Positions 44,976-57,600 of a stretch of DNA of 64,000 nt are shown here, in pieces. The stretch is taken from positions 8,358,760 to 8,422,759 of the forward strand of contig JASKMD010000019.1 of NCBI GenBank assembly GCA_030144725.1, given 5' to 3'. The notes beneath the pieces are model-generated. The model saw nothing but the letters and a program-made list of their open reading frames with translations. It did no database searches and was not told the origin of the DNA. Source of the stretch: Haematococcus lacustris. Lineage: Eukaryota > Chlorophyta > Chlorophyceae > Chlamydomonadales > Haematococcaceae. Position 1 is the first letter of the stretch; each line of letters starts with the position of its first letter. The translations under genes and the position numbers were made by a program.

Positions 44976-45173
44976 ATCAGTCCGAGCTGCCCGCTAACAT
45001 CGCGTTGATGAGCTGCACCGCCCTGCGCAAGAGCCGCTGTAAAACTCTTTGAAGACCAGTAAGATTTAATCAGGGGTGCCGCCAATGGCGGGGGTGGCCA
45101 GGAGTGCTCAAGCCCGCGCTTCTACAGCTTCAGGCGAGCGCGCTGTGCCACGCTGATACCGGCGGTGTGCTAC
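44976..45173 (+). repeat. Duplicated segment, second copy, left part
   Basis: It matches 38515-38709 with a few differences. It stops at TGTGCTAC (45166-45173), where the hAT element begins, and resumes at 62162. Confidence 0.93.
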
Positions 45174-45890
45174 TAGGGACCGTCCCGACCCATCTAACGT
45201 TAGACTAGATTAGACGGTCTCACGTTAGACCGGCATGTTAGATGTTAGATGCGGTAGATGGCGCTTTCTAGCGCTGTTGCTGCTTGCTAATGGCACGTGC
45301 AATCTGCCGCACAAGTCGCAATGTCCTCCGCGTGCATAAAATAATTGGGTCGCGGGCAGCGGTTAGTCTCCCGTGTCTGGACTGCTTGGTGCTGTCGCTT
45401 ATGGTCTGCTATGGATGGTACCATACAGTCTTACAATGGTGTACATATGGCCCCTGCTGAAGTGCTTACTTCTAGTACAACAGCAAAGGAAAAGTAGTGT
45501 GCGACACCACACAAGCGAACCCAGCTGAGCGTCGCCAACATGAGCCAGCTGCACTCCCGGCACAAATGTCAGGTCGACGGTGAACAACGCCCAGCGAATA
45601 AGCGCAGCCATGACACACAGCTTGGGCCATTGCCGCGCGAGGACAAGGGTGCACCAGTGTCTGCAGACATGCAGCGGGCTGTCAGGCGCCGAATAGGACT
45701 CTTTCTCGTCACGCAACAAGCTTCCTTCATGACCGTGGACCTTCCATGACCATGAAGGAGCTCCGTGAGCTAGCTAAGGTGAGATGCTTGTCCTTCCCCC
45801 CTCCCCTCCCCCTCCCCCTTTACCCCCCCCCTCCCCCTCCTCCTCCCCCACCCCCCACAACCACCCCCTCCCAGTCTCCCATGCCCAGCC

Positions 45891-46389
45891 CAGCCCAGCC
45901 CAGCCCAGCCCAGCCCAGCCCAGCCCAGCCCAGCCCAGCCCAGCCCAGCCCAGCCCAGCCCAGCCCAGCCCAGCCCAGCCCAGCCCAGCCCAGCCCAGCC
46001 CAGCCCAGCCCAGCCCAGCCCAGCCCAGCCCAGCCCAGCCCAGCCCAGCCCAGCCCAGCCCAGCCCAGCCCAGCCCAGCCCAGCCCAGCCCAGCCCAGCC
46101 CAGCCCAGCCCAGCCCAGCCCAGCCCAGCCCAGCCCAGCCCAGCCCAGCCCAGCCCAGCCCAGCCCAGCCCAGCCCAGCCCAGCCCAGCCCAGCCCAGCC
46201 CAGCCCAGCCCAGCCCAGCCCAGCCCAGCCCAGCCCAGCCCAGCCCAGCCCAGCCCAGCCCAGCCCAGCCCAGCCCAGCCCAGCCCAGCCCAGCCCAGCC
46301 CAGCCCAGCCCAGCCCAGCCCAGCCCAGCCCAGCCCAGCCCAGCCCAGCCCAGCCCAGCCCAGCCCAGCCCAGCCCAGCCCAGCCCAGC
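45891..46389 (+). repeat. CAGCC (= GGGCT) pentamer array
   Basis: About 100 perfect pentamers, preceded by a C-rich tract (45795-45890). It lies between possible exons of the hAT transposase, so it is probably intronic. It is the reverse complement of the unit at 52157-52617. Confidence 0.97.
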
Positions 46390-46394
46390 CAGTC

Positions 46395-46774
46395 ACATTG
46401 CTGACCTTGCTGACATTGGGTGATTGGCCAACTGACATGAAGTCCAGTGTGGAAGCTATCGTGGCTGAGACACGCACAGACGAGGACGGCAAGACTACCA
46501 CAGCATGCATCAGTGTGCGTCGCAGTATATGGACCTTTCAAGGTGCAGGGCATTTCCCTCACTTACGCCAGGCTGCAATACGCTTGTTGTCCATGCATGT
46601 TACCACGGCAGCAGCAGGAGCGAAACTGGGTCATCCTGGGGCAACACCTACCACGCTGGAAGGTCCCAGCTCAATGTGGCCACAGCGGAGAAGATGGTGT
46701 ACATTAAGGCCAACATCCCCTCGTCTGAGCCAAGTGAGCCATCCCAGCTGCTGGCAGAAGGCATCACAATGTGA
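46395..46774 (+). pseudogene. hAT transposase C-terminus (hATC), frameshifted
   Basis: One frame reads [20 protein letters not shown] and then AAAG. Another continues [20 protein letters not shown], then YIKANIP, ending ITM then stop at 46774. The expected AERNW motif is broken by one extra G near 46618, so this copy is dead. Upstream exons are not recognised with confidence. Confidence 0.75.
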
Positions 46775-46776
46775 GG

Positions 46777-46970
46777 CGTGCCATGTGTGGGTGTGAGCAG
46801 CAGGCTGGCCGTGTGTGGCACCAGGCCTAGCAGCCGCCCTGGACTCTTAGCGTGCCATGTGTGGGTGTGAGCAGCAGGCTGGCCGTGTGTGGCACCAGGC
46901 CTAGCAGCCGCCCTGGACTCTTAGCGTGCCATGTGTGGGTGTGAGCAGCAGGCTGGCCGTGTGTGGCGCC
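46777..46970 (+). repeat. 74-bp tandem repeat, about 2.6 copies
   Basis: Units start cgtgccatgtgtgggtgtga at 46777, 46851 and 46925. The first two are identical by eye. Confidence 0.95.
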
Positions 46971-47273
46971 GATGTAGGTGTATATTGTGATGTCGCCAAT
47001 TGCAGTGCCTTGTCACCAGTGATGGGCGATTTGCCAAAGACGTATTACTTTATATATTTCTTTTCTAATCAAAACAATTAAATACTGTCTTAATATCGCA
47101 AAAAATCACAGCATACTATATAATTAAACATATAATCACAGCATACTCCCTTGTAGACCTGGATGCAAAAACATCCAACATAGCCCCACACCCCAGCCCT
47201 AGTGGGTCAGCATGCGACAGGCTGGGTTGTAGCCCAACACCCTAGCCCTAGTCATCATCGCTTGCTACGCTCT

Positions 47274-49795
47274 GTGCAACAGAGCTGTTTCATAGCTAGG
47301 ATGAATGGTATGATTTCTGTTTTGCATGAGCATGCGGTGATGTACCGGGATAGCTATCACCGGACTGTCAGGTGTCAACGTGCGTGTGACAAGGTGTGGG
47401 TTGTTTCTTCTTAAGCTGAGCTTCTGTTCTGGTCTAGAGTCCTGTGGGGGAAGTTGAGACTGGAGGACTTGTACACTATGTAAGACACTACCACTCTACG
47501 CTATTCGGAAGACGACGAGTATGTGATCTGCTTCAGCAGCAGCAGCAGTTGTAGAGCACTACTGCCCAGCCTAGTCGGAAATGCAATTTAAATAGCTCTC
47601 AGCCATGCATCCTGAAATGTGCAAGCATCCTATTACATTTGGTTTCCCCGTTTCGATCATCCCTGTGCAGACATACGAGACTGCTCGCATCATCGCGGAG
47701 GTCGCCCTTCAATCGGCCATCCCGCAGCCCAACCCGCAACTCAGAGCAGCGGAGCTTTAGGACGCCCGCTCTTGCGGAGTATCAGCAGCACCTGCTAATT
47801 GCGGAGTTCCTTTCAAAGGTTCGGCCCTGTCACCTGCGACTTGACGCCCTGCAACCTGTCACTTGCAGAGTCTTAGCCTGCCCGCAAGTGCATCAGCATG
47901 GCGAGTCTTCAGCAGCAGCGCTCTTAGCACCAGCGTTAAAAGCTGAGGCTTCAGCATCCCTCCGCCTCACGGCGAGACCTCCACAGCCCCGCCACCACCC
48001 CAGCCTTTATGGGAGTTCAGCGCGCCTGTAGCACACCAGCTCATCGTTGCACTACAACATTCCGCAGTAGGCGAGAACCTCCACAGCCCCGCCACCACCC
48101 CGTCCTTACGGGAGGACATTGCACTCTTAAGCACCACACGTGCAAGCTGCAGCTCACTACTGTAGCCTTAGCAACTGTAACCATCCTTTCACAACCTGCT
48201 CCTTGCAGAGTTGCATGCACCCTGTACATAGGTGGAGAGCATACATACAACCTGCCCCTAGCAGAGCCCTAACACAACCTGCTCTATGCAGCGCATCATT
48301 TTCATCAACAGCTTGCTCAAGCAAAGCACACAGCCTACCACCACCCTGATTGTCACTCCACAACCTGTTGGCATTAACCACAGAGCTGGCACAACACATC
48401 ACATCAGTAGCACAGCACCATGCTTGCTTCAGCCTCACACCGTCTTCACTACAGCCTACACACCTGCTTTCAGTGCAGAGGCAGGGCAACATCAACACAA
48501 CATGGCAGCCCAGGCGCACCGAGGTAGCACACAACATCAGGCAGCAAGCACCCAGCCAGCAGCCTACCATTACAAACAAGTCGTTAGCCGCACAGCCGAC
48601 GCACAATCAAGCAGCCCAGGTGTCCCCTGAGGTAGCACACAATCGAGCAGCCCGAGTGTCCCCTGAGGTAGCGCACAACGGCACGGGGCAAAGCGATCAT
48701 GCATTTGCCTAGGGTTGCAGTTGCCATACTGCTTCTCTCATGTTCACTCATGCATGGGCCACACACAATGCAGCTAGGCACAGCAGCCTTTGCATACCAG
48801 CAAGCGGGCACATACGCCTAGGCTCTTGAGCTTCGCAGCCTTGCACCTCAAGTGACCTTAAAGTGCACAGTACCAGCGTCTCACCACGGCTGAACTGGCT
48901 GGCTAGCATGCCAGTTACTACAGCAGAGCCGGGGGAGCCATACCACTCCCATGCGCACCGACCTGCAACACATGGGCATGAGTGCAGTATAGCACATGAC
49001 CCCGCGACCATCCACTCTGGTTAGGGACAAGGCATACGTCTGTCTACATCCCACCAACTCTGTTCTAGCACTATGCAGCCAGCATGGATTGATCACCCAT
49101 TGCAACCTGCGCTGAACACAGCCACCACAATTTCTGCGTCTTCTCATTTTCTGTTACAATGGTTTCTTCTGCTAGCTGCTGTCAGCTGGGAGGAGGAGAG
49201 CAAGACAATGTCGAGACAAGTTTCTGATGCTTTTTGGCGATGAGAGTCGACATCTTGCCACATGTGGTTTGCCTGAATTTCACTGCATGCGCTTGTCTGT
49301 TGCATGTAGCCTGATGCAAGACTGATGCTTTATAGCCTGCTTACACATGCTTTGCATGTGCCTTTGCTTTGCATGTAGCTTCTCTTTGCATGGATTTCAC
49401 TGCATGCGTTTGTCTGTTAATGCATGCCTGATGCATGACTAACTTGCTTTCCGCTTCGTTCTGCATACCTGTTTGCACAATGTTTGACTACTTAAGACTT
49501 CAAGATGAGCTCCGGGACGTAGCTCTTTGGAGTCGGGGAGAGTGCAACAGAGCTGTTTCATAGCTAGGATGAATGGTATGATTTATGTTTTGCATGAGCA
49601 TGCGGTGATGTACCGGGATAGCTATCACCGGACTGTCAGGTGTCAACGTGCGTGTGACAAGGTGTGGGTTGTTTACTTCTTAAGCTGAGCTTCTGTTCTG
49701 GTCTAGAGTCCCGTGGGGGAGGAGTTGAGATGGAGGACTGTACACTATGTAAGACACTACCACTCTACGCTATTCGGAAGACGACGAGTATGTGA
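47274..49795 (+). mobile_element. LTR-flanked non-autonomous element (TRIM/LARD-like)
   Basis: Direct repeats of about 253 bp (47274-47526 and 49542-49795) share gtgcaacagagc at the start and gacgacgagtatgtga at the end, with a few indels. A purine-rich ggagtcggggagag sits right before the right repeat, as a polypurine tract would. The 2-kb interior has no recognisable gag or pol and contains degenerate internal repeats (for example near 47985 and 48075). I found no matching target-site duplication and the repeats do not end in CA, so LTR status is inferred. Confidence 0.6.
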
Positions 49796-49968
49796 ACAGC
49801 AGCAGCCACAGCAGTAGCTGCGAGTCCCTGCAGTTCTGGCAGCTTTGGCAGCATTTCAAACCAGGACGCAGCATGCATACTGGCGAAGCAAAACAACTGT
49901 TACACTCTGCACCCAAATATACCCATCGCGTCGCATTCTTGACATGTTGCGTTACTGACCTCTAGGGG

Positions 49969-51411
49969 TCAGGTCCCACAAGGTCAGGTAAAATGGCTCG
50001 AAAAAATGTACCGTCACTTTTTGTCGCGTATACTGAACTCCTAGAGGTCAAACCGCGACGCCCCGCTGCGGCGTGGTGCTCCGCAGCTTAGACTGCGAGG
50101 GACGGGCTAAAGTCAACTTTGCCCCCCTCCGCGGTATCCTGGCACCAGTGACTCCTTGCACCCTGGCGGTAGTGCACGTGCATACAACAACGCCGCAGCG
50201 ACGAGCGAGGTAGAGCGGTCACTAGTCGGTCGGTCGGCGTGTCGTGATGGGGTGCCGGCATGCAAATTTGCAGTGCTATTTTTGAGATCGATTTGTTGCT
50301 TGTTGCTGCTACGCATCCGTCTAGTTTTTGCGCCCTAGCTTTGACGTATGCTCATAGCTCCCACGGGAAGGAATTGCAGTGTATTAAAGCGGCCCTGCGC
50401 AGGTTGGGAAGCTCTTAAAATCACAGTACGTAGAAACCTAATTTTTAGGCAGGAAGTGCATCAAACGCCGTGCTGACCTGCTGTAGAGATGCAAACGGTG
50501 TGCCCCGAGAATCTCGTACACTTTTGGTAGCGTTATTCTTAGGATTAGCACCCATAGATCACCCAGACATACCTACCATGCTCATGTCCAAATTACCCCA
50601 TCATCTCGCGCTCACTAGGCTGCGAAAGTGTAAGAGATTGTTCTAATTCCTCAAAGCTACCACCAACGTTCATCAGCGGCACAAATGATGCAGACTGGCG
50701 GCCATAATTAGCGACGGGCCGACGCAGTCAGCGTAGTAAGAATAGGAAGGATCGGAAAGCATAGGACAGCAAGAGGGAGCATAGGGAAGCATAAGAAAGC
50801 ATAGGAAGCTCTCGTCGTTCATCAGCCCTCTCATTAATGTCGTCGAAGCAGTGTTACCAAAGACGGCTGGACTGTATTTTACCGTATACCGTTTTCCCGT
50901 AAATACTGTGCCGTATGTACCGTTTTTTCGTATATACTGTACCGTACAAAACGATTATACGGAAAATACAGACCGTACAGAGCCGTATTTGGTAACACTG
51001 CGTCGAAGGAGAGACCAGAAAAAAACAATTCCTCGGACATGCTGCCTGCAGCTCGTAGTATATGCTTTGATGTGGTGGAGGAGTAGGGCCATTGCAACGC
51101 TTAGACATGTTGCGAGCGAGCTGCGGCAGCCCGATGCGAGATGCGAGCCACCCGGTTAACCGACATAACCGCCGGCCCTCGCGCTAGCGCTGTTGTGTAC
51201 CGTACCTACCAGTACCCGCTTAAAAAAGAGCGCCGCATCCATCTACAGTAACCTTGCCAGCTGGACACTTGGAAAGGGTTGGTGGGCGTCCAGGCCGTGC
51301 AGGCCCGTTGATGCAGTAGGCATATCGGGGAGGCTCGCTGATCAAGGCTGTGTAAGCGCGGCATCAAATGGCTCACGGTACATTTTGCCAAAGAGACCTT
51401 GTGGGACCTGA
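49969..51411. mobile_element. 7-bp-TSD DNA transposon, copy 2
   Basis: Same 17-bp inverted repeats as the copy at 17003-18696. The duplication is CTAGGGG (49962-49968, 51412-51418). It lacks the SINE but carries its own 152-bp MITE. Flank and interior sequence align along almost the whole length with copy 1. Confidence 0.93.
50849..51000. mobile_element. 152-bp hAT-type MITE
   Basis: The ends are CAGTGTTACCAAA and its reverse complement. The 8-bp duplication CGTCGAAG is at 50841-50848 and 51001-51008. It is absent from the other transposon copy (near 18290), which gives an empty site. The interior has several cgtat/ccgta motifs. Confidence 0.92.
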
Positions 51412-51416
51412 CTAGG

Positions 51417-53505
51417 GGTCACCCCCGCCATTGGCCCCGCAAATGTGAGACGGTCTGGGGCGCGAATCTCAGTGAAGCTCGCGACAAAGTTTTGACGCAG
51501 ACGGGTGTAACAGGTGTATGCGGCACCCAGCCGTCCGCAAAACACTAGCTCAGATCGGCGCCCGCCCAAACCTGACCTGTGCTTTCCGCTCCTAAAAGAC
51601 TCACGCACATCATAAGGCGAGGCTAGCCAATCCTTCTACGCACTCCGTAAGCCAACGGCACAAGTGCAGTACGCCTGCTTGCATGTCAGTGCATGGAGCA
51701 TTTAATTTGCGAATTAGCGCACAAGTCAACCAGCTGGCACCCCTTACCTCATTTACTTCTTTGCATGACTCTAGGAAAGTATAAGCTGCATCATGACAGC
51801 GCTACATCATCACTTGGCAATATGTTGTCGGGATGGCTCGGGTTGGCTCTGGCTTTCAGTGTTGCATGTGCCATGGTGTTCAACAAACGCCTTGCAACAC
51901 CACTATAGAAGAGATGTATCGCTGATGCCAAGCACATGCATTGATGTAAGAAGGTGGCAACACCACACAACAACACAACATCACAACAACCACCACCTCA
52001 ACAACACACCACAACACAATGACACATGCCTCACACACCACCTATGCTAGTTGCACAACAAGCAAGGACTGGTTGCACCTCCTTGCTATAGCTAACACTC
52101 ACCACGGGACTGCTAAGCACTTTGCCTTGCTGCCTATGCCCCATGGTACCAAATCAGGCTGGGCTGGGCTGGGCTGGGCTGGGCTGGGCTGGGCTGGGCT
52201 GGGCTGGGCTGGGCTGGGCTGGGCTGGGCTGGGCTGGGCTGGGCTGGGCTGGGCTAGGCTGGGCTGGGCTGGGCTGGGCTGGGCTGGGCTGGGCTGGGCT
52301 GGGCTGGGCTGGGCTGGGCTGGGCTGGGCTGGGCTGGGCTGGGCTGGGCTGGGCTGGGCTGGGCTGGGCTGGGCTGGGCTGGGCTGGGCTGGGCTGGGCT
52401 GGGCTGGGCTGGGCTGGGCTGGGCTGGGCTGGGCTGGGCTGGGCTGGGCTGGGCTGGGCTGGGCTGGGCTGGGCTGGGCTGGGCTGGGCTGGGCTGGGCT
52501 GGGCTGGGCTGGGCTGGGCTGGGCTGGGCTGGGCTGGGCTGGGCTGGGCTGGGCTGGGCTGGGCTGGGCTGGGCTGGGCTGGGCTGGGCTGGGCTGGGCT
52601 AGGCTAGGCTAGGCTGGGGTGGGCTGGGGTGGGGTGGGCTAGATTTAAGGGGGGAGGGGGGGGGTACCCTAACAACAAGGTGACAACACAACAACACACA
52701 ACACAACACAACAACAACGTCCAGCTCCATGTCATGCCTTGCTGACTCCTGGCTACCTCCTTGTTGGCTGCTGCTCTAAGCCGCTGCTGCCTTGCTCGGT
52801 GATGGAGATGGGGGTGATTTATTATTGGCTTCCCGCACACACAATCACAAAGACAAGGTCTTGGGGCACACACCACAAAACATGGTTGGAAATAAGTAGA
52901 AATATTATGAAAGTAAGGCTCACGACAGTTGTGTGCTACCCTCAGCTGTTCATGCCTGTCATGCGTTGCGGAAGTGTGCGAGTGAACATCAAACTGACCT
53001 AGACAAGGTGAGGTATACTACAACCTTACTCACCTCTTGCTCACTGTTTTTAAGAGCTGATAGCCTTGCTGCACTGCTGCTCGGGAGACCCTTGGGCTGG
53101 TGTGGGTTTGGTGTTGATCCTCAAAACAGCCAAGCACATGTGCAGGTCAGCAGATTTGGTTGCATGTGTTATCATCGTATGCCACACGCATCAAGAAACA
53201 GCACCCCGTGCTTGCGTGGGAAGTAATCGCGACTTGCCAGTCCGACGGCAGCAAAGGCTGCTCGGCGCGGAAATGCCTCCGGCCACCAATTCATCTCTCC
53301 TGTTGCGACACGCATATAAACAGATAGAGAATGACATTTCGAAGCTAATCATGTCGTCGAGACAGTGCAGTACAATCGACAAAAGAGGGCCTAACCTGCT
53401 AGCGACACCGTTGTGAGATGTAGAGCCCAACGGTGGAAGAGTTACATGCAGCGGATCAAAGACGGTGATAAAAAGTGAATTGCGGGGCCAATGGCGGGGG
53501 TGACC
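51417..53505. mobile_element. 2.1-kb inverted-repeat element of unknown superfamily
   Basis: A 26-bp inverted repeat is exact at 51417-51442 and 53480-53505 (begins GGTCACCCCCGCC). TAGG occurs next to both ends and may be the duplication. No transposase is recognised in the interior, which holds the GGGCT array and a CAACA-rich stretch (51955-52020). The 7-bp-TSD transposon inserted at its left tip. Confidence 0.65.
52157..52617 (+). repeat. GGGCT pentamer array
   Basis: About 90 pentamers with an aggct variant near 52255 and three at the right end. Open frames across it (Gly-Leu-Gly-Trp-Ala) are artefacts. Confidence 0.97.
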
Positions 53506-54367
53506 TAGGGTGGTTCCCCCCCCTAGGTTCAGGCGGCCCCAACATTCAAAAAATGACAGGAAACCGACCCCTGGTAGTAGGACGGCTGTAATTCTGCACT
53601 CACTACGCCAAATATCATGATACTTGGCTCACAATGTAGCCAGCCCGGCCAGCTACCTTTTCCCCATCCAGAATAATAATGCAGTCAGTAGGCCGTGCAC
53701 AACAAAGCATCAAAGTTGGTGATTCAAATTTGAGCCATTGCGGAGCATGCAGTCGTCGCTTCAACCGCCCGCGTCGCGTGGGCTGCTCTACATGAGCATG
53801 CGCGTCGGCGGCAGCAGTCGGATCGGAAAGCGGTAGCGAGGATGTGGCAATGAGCCCACCTCCCCCCCATACCTGGAGGGCAATGCCACAGCTCGACCAT
53901 TTGGACTTACAACATGCTACTTACTAGGCTAAGCTCATCTAGGACATTGTAACAAACGCTCATACTCAGATAACTTTGGCCTGTGACCCCCAACTCCCTT
54001 AGCCGATTTCAGGGCCAGAGCCATGCAGTCAGTCAACCAACACCACACCATGACCGAATCTGGACTCGTCTCCTCTGAGAGTTATACTCCCCTACATGCC
54101 ATCCACCTGCGTGCAAAGTTTCATAGCTCAACTGCCACCCCACAGCCCCGTGGCCCTAGTTCTGCTTGGAGAACATGATATCACTTTGAAGATGTCAAAC
54201 TGATAGAGGCCTGGGCTGTTTAACGTGCGGTTTGTTCTAGTAAATGCGCCAAGGGGTCAAGAACAAACATTTCGTAGCCATTTTTCTGTGGGTGCAGCGG
54301 GTGCAACACAGTGGAGGACACAGTGGAAGAGGGGGGGTGTAACCCGGTGATACCTTAGTGTGCGCCA

Positions 54368-54574
54368 TGTAGCGTGCTAAGAGCAGCGCCGATAACCGAT
54401 AACCACCTCTTTCCCACAGCGTGACACGGCCAGGGTTTAGAACGTTTCCCCCGAGGAGTCGAACCTCTGAAGCAGGTGTGCACGAAGGCCCACCTGCCCC
54501 TTTCGCCCACCATGTCACACTGCAGTACAGAAGTACCGTGAGGCGAGCTAGGCTTCGAGGAGCCGTTCGCTACA
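54368..54574 (-). repeat. 3' LTR of the gypsy element
   Basis: It is identical to the other LTR except for one C/T at about 54416. On the element's sense strand it contains GGTTCGACTCC, a perfect tRNA B-box consensus. Confidence 0.97.
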
Positions 54575-54647
54575 TTCCTCCCCCTCCAAAGAGGAAACGC
54601 TCCGCCCTCGTGAGAACACAAGGACTCGCAACACTATAATAGTGATG

Positions 54648-57600
54648 CTAAGACAAACCATGCACTGCATTATATGCAGTCAACACTTCTTGGCAGTTCA
54701 CAAGGTTATTCCTTGGCTCCCATGTGTTGTAAGAGTCATCATAACCTTGCCACTTGACCAAGTAGCCACGTGCTCTACCAGCACGGACACCACGATGGGC
54801 GAGCAACTTCTCAACCTCATACAGAGGCGCCTCATCTAACCAATCCACAGGAGGAGGCAAATGAGGATGCTCACTGGTGTAGGGTCTCAGCAGAGCGACA
54901 TGGAACACAGGGTGCATGCGTGCCATGGCAGGAGGCAGGTCCAGGCGCACAGCAACAGGACCTACATGCTCCAGCACTTTGAAGGGCCCAATGAACCTAG
55001 GCAACAGCTTCTTAGCCTTACCTGGCTTCAGCCTGAGGTTCTTGGTGCTCAGCAACACTAGCTGACCAGGGCTGAACTCCACATCCCTGCGTCCCTTGTT
55101 GGCCAGATAGGCCTGACGCTGCTGAGCTTGCTCCATGAAATGGCGGGCCTGCTTGACATTACTCTGCCACCACTCGGACAGCTTCCTGGCAGAGGGACAG
55201 TACACCTCACCTGGCAGTTCCAGCAGAGCCGGCGTCAAAGGTGACTGGCCAGTGTTGACCAGGAAGGGCGTGGACTGGATGGATTCCTGCCAGCTGTTGT
55301 TCACAGCGAACTCAGCCAGTGACAGGAAGAAAGGCCAGTCAGACTGGGCAGGAGAGATGTAATGACGAAGCATTTCTTCCAAGGTACGATTATACCTCTC
55401 CGTTTGACCATCAGACTCAGGATGGTAAGCACTAGATTTACATTCTTTTACACCAAGAATGGCCATAACTGACGCCCAGAAATGATTAGTAAAGTGAGAG
55501 CCCCTATCAGAGATAATCTCTCTGGGCACTCCATGGTGTTTAAACACGTTATCAATAAACAAGCGGGCAAAGCCCTCAGCATTCATAGACTCACGGCATG
55601 GCACAAAGTGTACCATTTTAGATAGCCTATCCACAAAGACAGCAATGGCATCAAAGCCATGATCACCGGGCGGTAGTTTAGTGATCAAGTCCATAGACAT
55701 GGACTCCCATCTGTCATAGGGTATGGCCAGTGGTGTGAGTAAACCGCCAGGTCTGGTATTCACAGACTTGTTGCGCTGGCATGCATCACAGTTACTCACA
55801 TAGTGACGCACTTCAGACCTCATGCGTGGCCACCAGAATATCCTGGAGATACGCTCCAGCGTCTTGGTGATACCCACATGACCTGCAAACTGTGCATCAT
55901 GCATCTCCACCAATATCCTGGCTTTGAGATCTGGGCAGTGGGGAACCACTATCTGATTCTTGCCCTTGGTGCGATACAGGCCATGCTTGTCTAGATCATA
56001 TTGATCCACAGTGCTGGCAAAGGCCTCATCTGCTGCATACGCTGCCAGGAGCTGCTCTGTCATATTGACAGCGTGCAAAGGGTGCACAGGCAAAGGAGGT
56101 GGGGGCAGGGGCTGTTCCAAAACCAGCTGAGGCTGTGGCTCCTGCTGCGGCTGCTGAATGGCAGGCTGAGCAGGTTGTACCACACCAGCTTCCTCCCCCT
56201 CCAAAAGGCGTTTCCTGCTCCTGGTCATAACCATGACAGGATTGCTGACAGGGGCATCAGGTATGCGTGACAGAGGGTCGGCAGGATTAGTATCACCAGG
56301 TAGATACTCAATGGTAAAATCATACCGGGAGAGAACACTCCTACAAATTAATCCCTGCGTCCGTCCCTGCGTGTTGACCGACCTTGTCGGATCGGGCTGA
56401 AATTTTGATAGATGGTAGTTTGCAGAATATAAAACATATTTTTCAGATAAAATATTTTAAAAAAATCAAAGGCGGCTGCGCTGTGACCCTGTGGCTAGAG
56501 TGCAGGAATAAGTGCAGGGATAGGTTGCGGGACATAACGCAACAGCTTTTGAATTTTCCCAAAAAATTTCCTTGTAAAATATGTTTTATTTTCTGAAAAC
56601 TGCCATCTATCAAATTTTCAGCCCGATCGGACAAGGTCGGTAGAACGCAGGGACAAACGCAGGGACTAAATTGTAGGAGTGAAACTCCAACCACCTAGTC
56701 TGGCGTCTTGACAAGACCTTTTGTGTTTTTAAAGCTACCAAAGGCTTGTGGTCCGTATACAACGTGAAGGGAACACCCTCCAGGTAGCAACGCCATTCTT
56801 TACATGCAGTAATTATTGCAAGTAGTTCCTGTTCACCAGTGGTATAGTTCTTTTCAGCTGGAATCAGCTTCTTGCTTAAATAAGCCAGAGGATAGCCCTC
56901 TTGCATGAGTACTGCACCTACGCCTTGCAAAGAGGCGTCACAGTAAACTTGAAATGGTTTAGTAATATCTGGGATTTTGAGTAGAGGTACTCTAGAAATA
57001 GCATGCTTAAGAGCATCAAAAGCCTTTAATTTATCATCAGGCCACTTGTGCCAATTGAAATCAGCACCTGCTTTACCAGTCAGGTCAGTGAGAGGTGCTG
57101 AAATAGCACTGAAGTTGTGTACAAACTTGCGCACAAAATTGGCAGCACCCAGAAATTGCTGCATGGCAGTCAGACTGCGTGGCACAGGCCAGGAAGTGAT
57201 AGATTTCACTTTATCAGGGTCAACAGCAATGCCCTGGTCACTGACAATGTGACCTAGGAACTTAAGTGCAGTTTTAAGAAACTCACATTTAGATAATTTA
57301 GCTTTAAACTGATGTTTTCGTAATAACTCAAGGACCCTTCTCAAATGTGTGAAGTGTTCTGGTACATTCTTAGACATGATGAGGATATCATCTATGTACA
57401 CAAGGGCGCAGTCATTAATGACATCAGCAAAAGCATTGTTCATTACACGCTGAAACGTGGCTGGTGCATTGGTTAGGCCAAAGCACAGAACTTTAAACTG
57501 ATAGAGGCCACTGGGTGTCCTGAAGGCTGTCTTAGGGACATCCTCATCAGGGATCCTGATCTGGTGATATCCAGCTTGCAGGTCAAGTGACGAGAACACT

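Noticed and set aside
43301..45085. Open frames of 561-583 aa on both strands
   Set aside because: Second GGGGC array, same artefact.
45746..46562. Pro-Ser-Pro-Ala-Gln and Gly-Leu-Gly-Trp-Ala frames
   Set aside because: CAGCC pentamer array; flanking residues match nothing.
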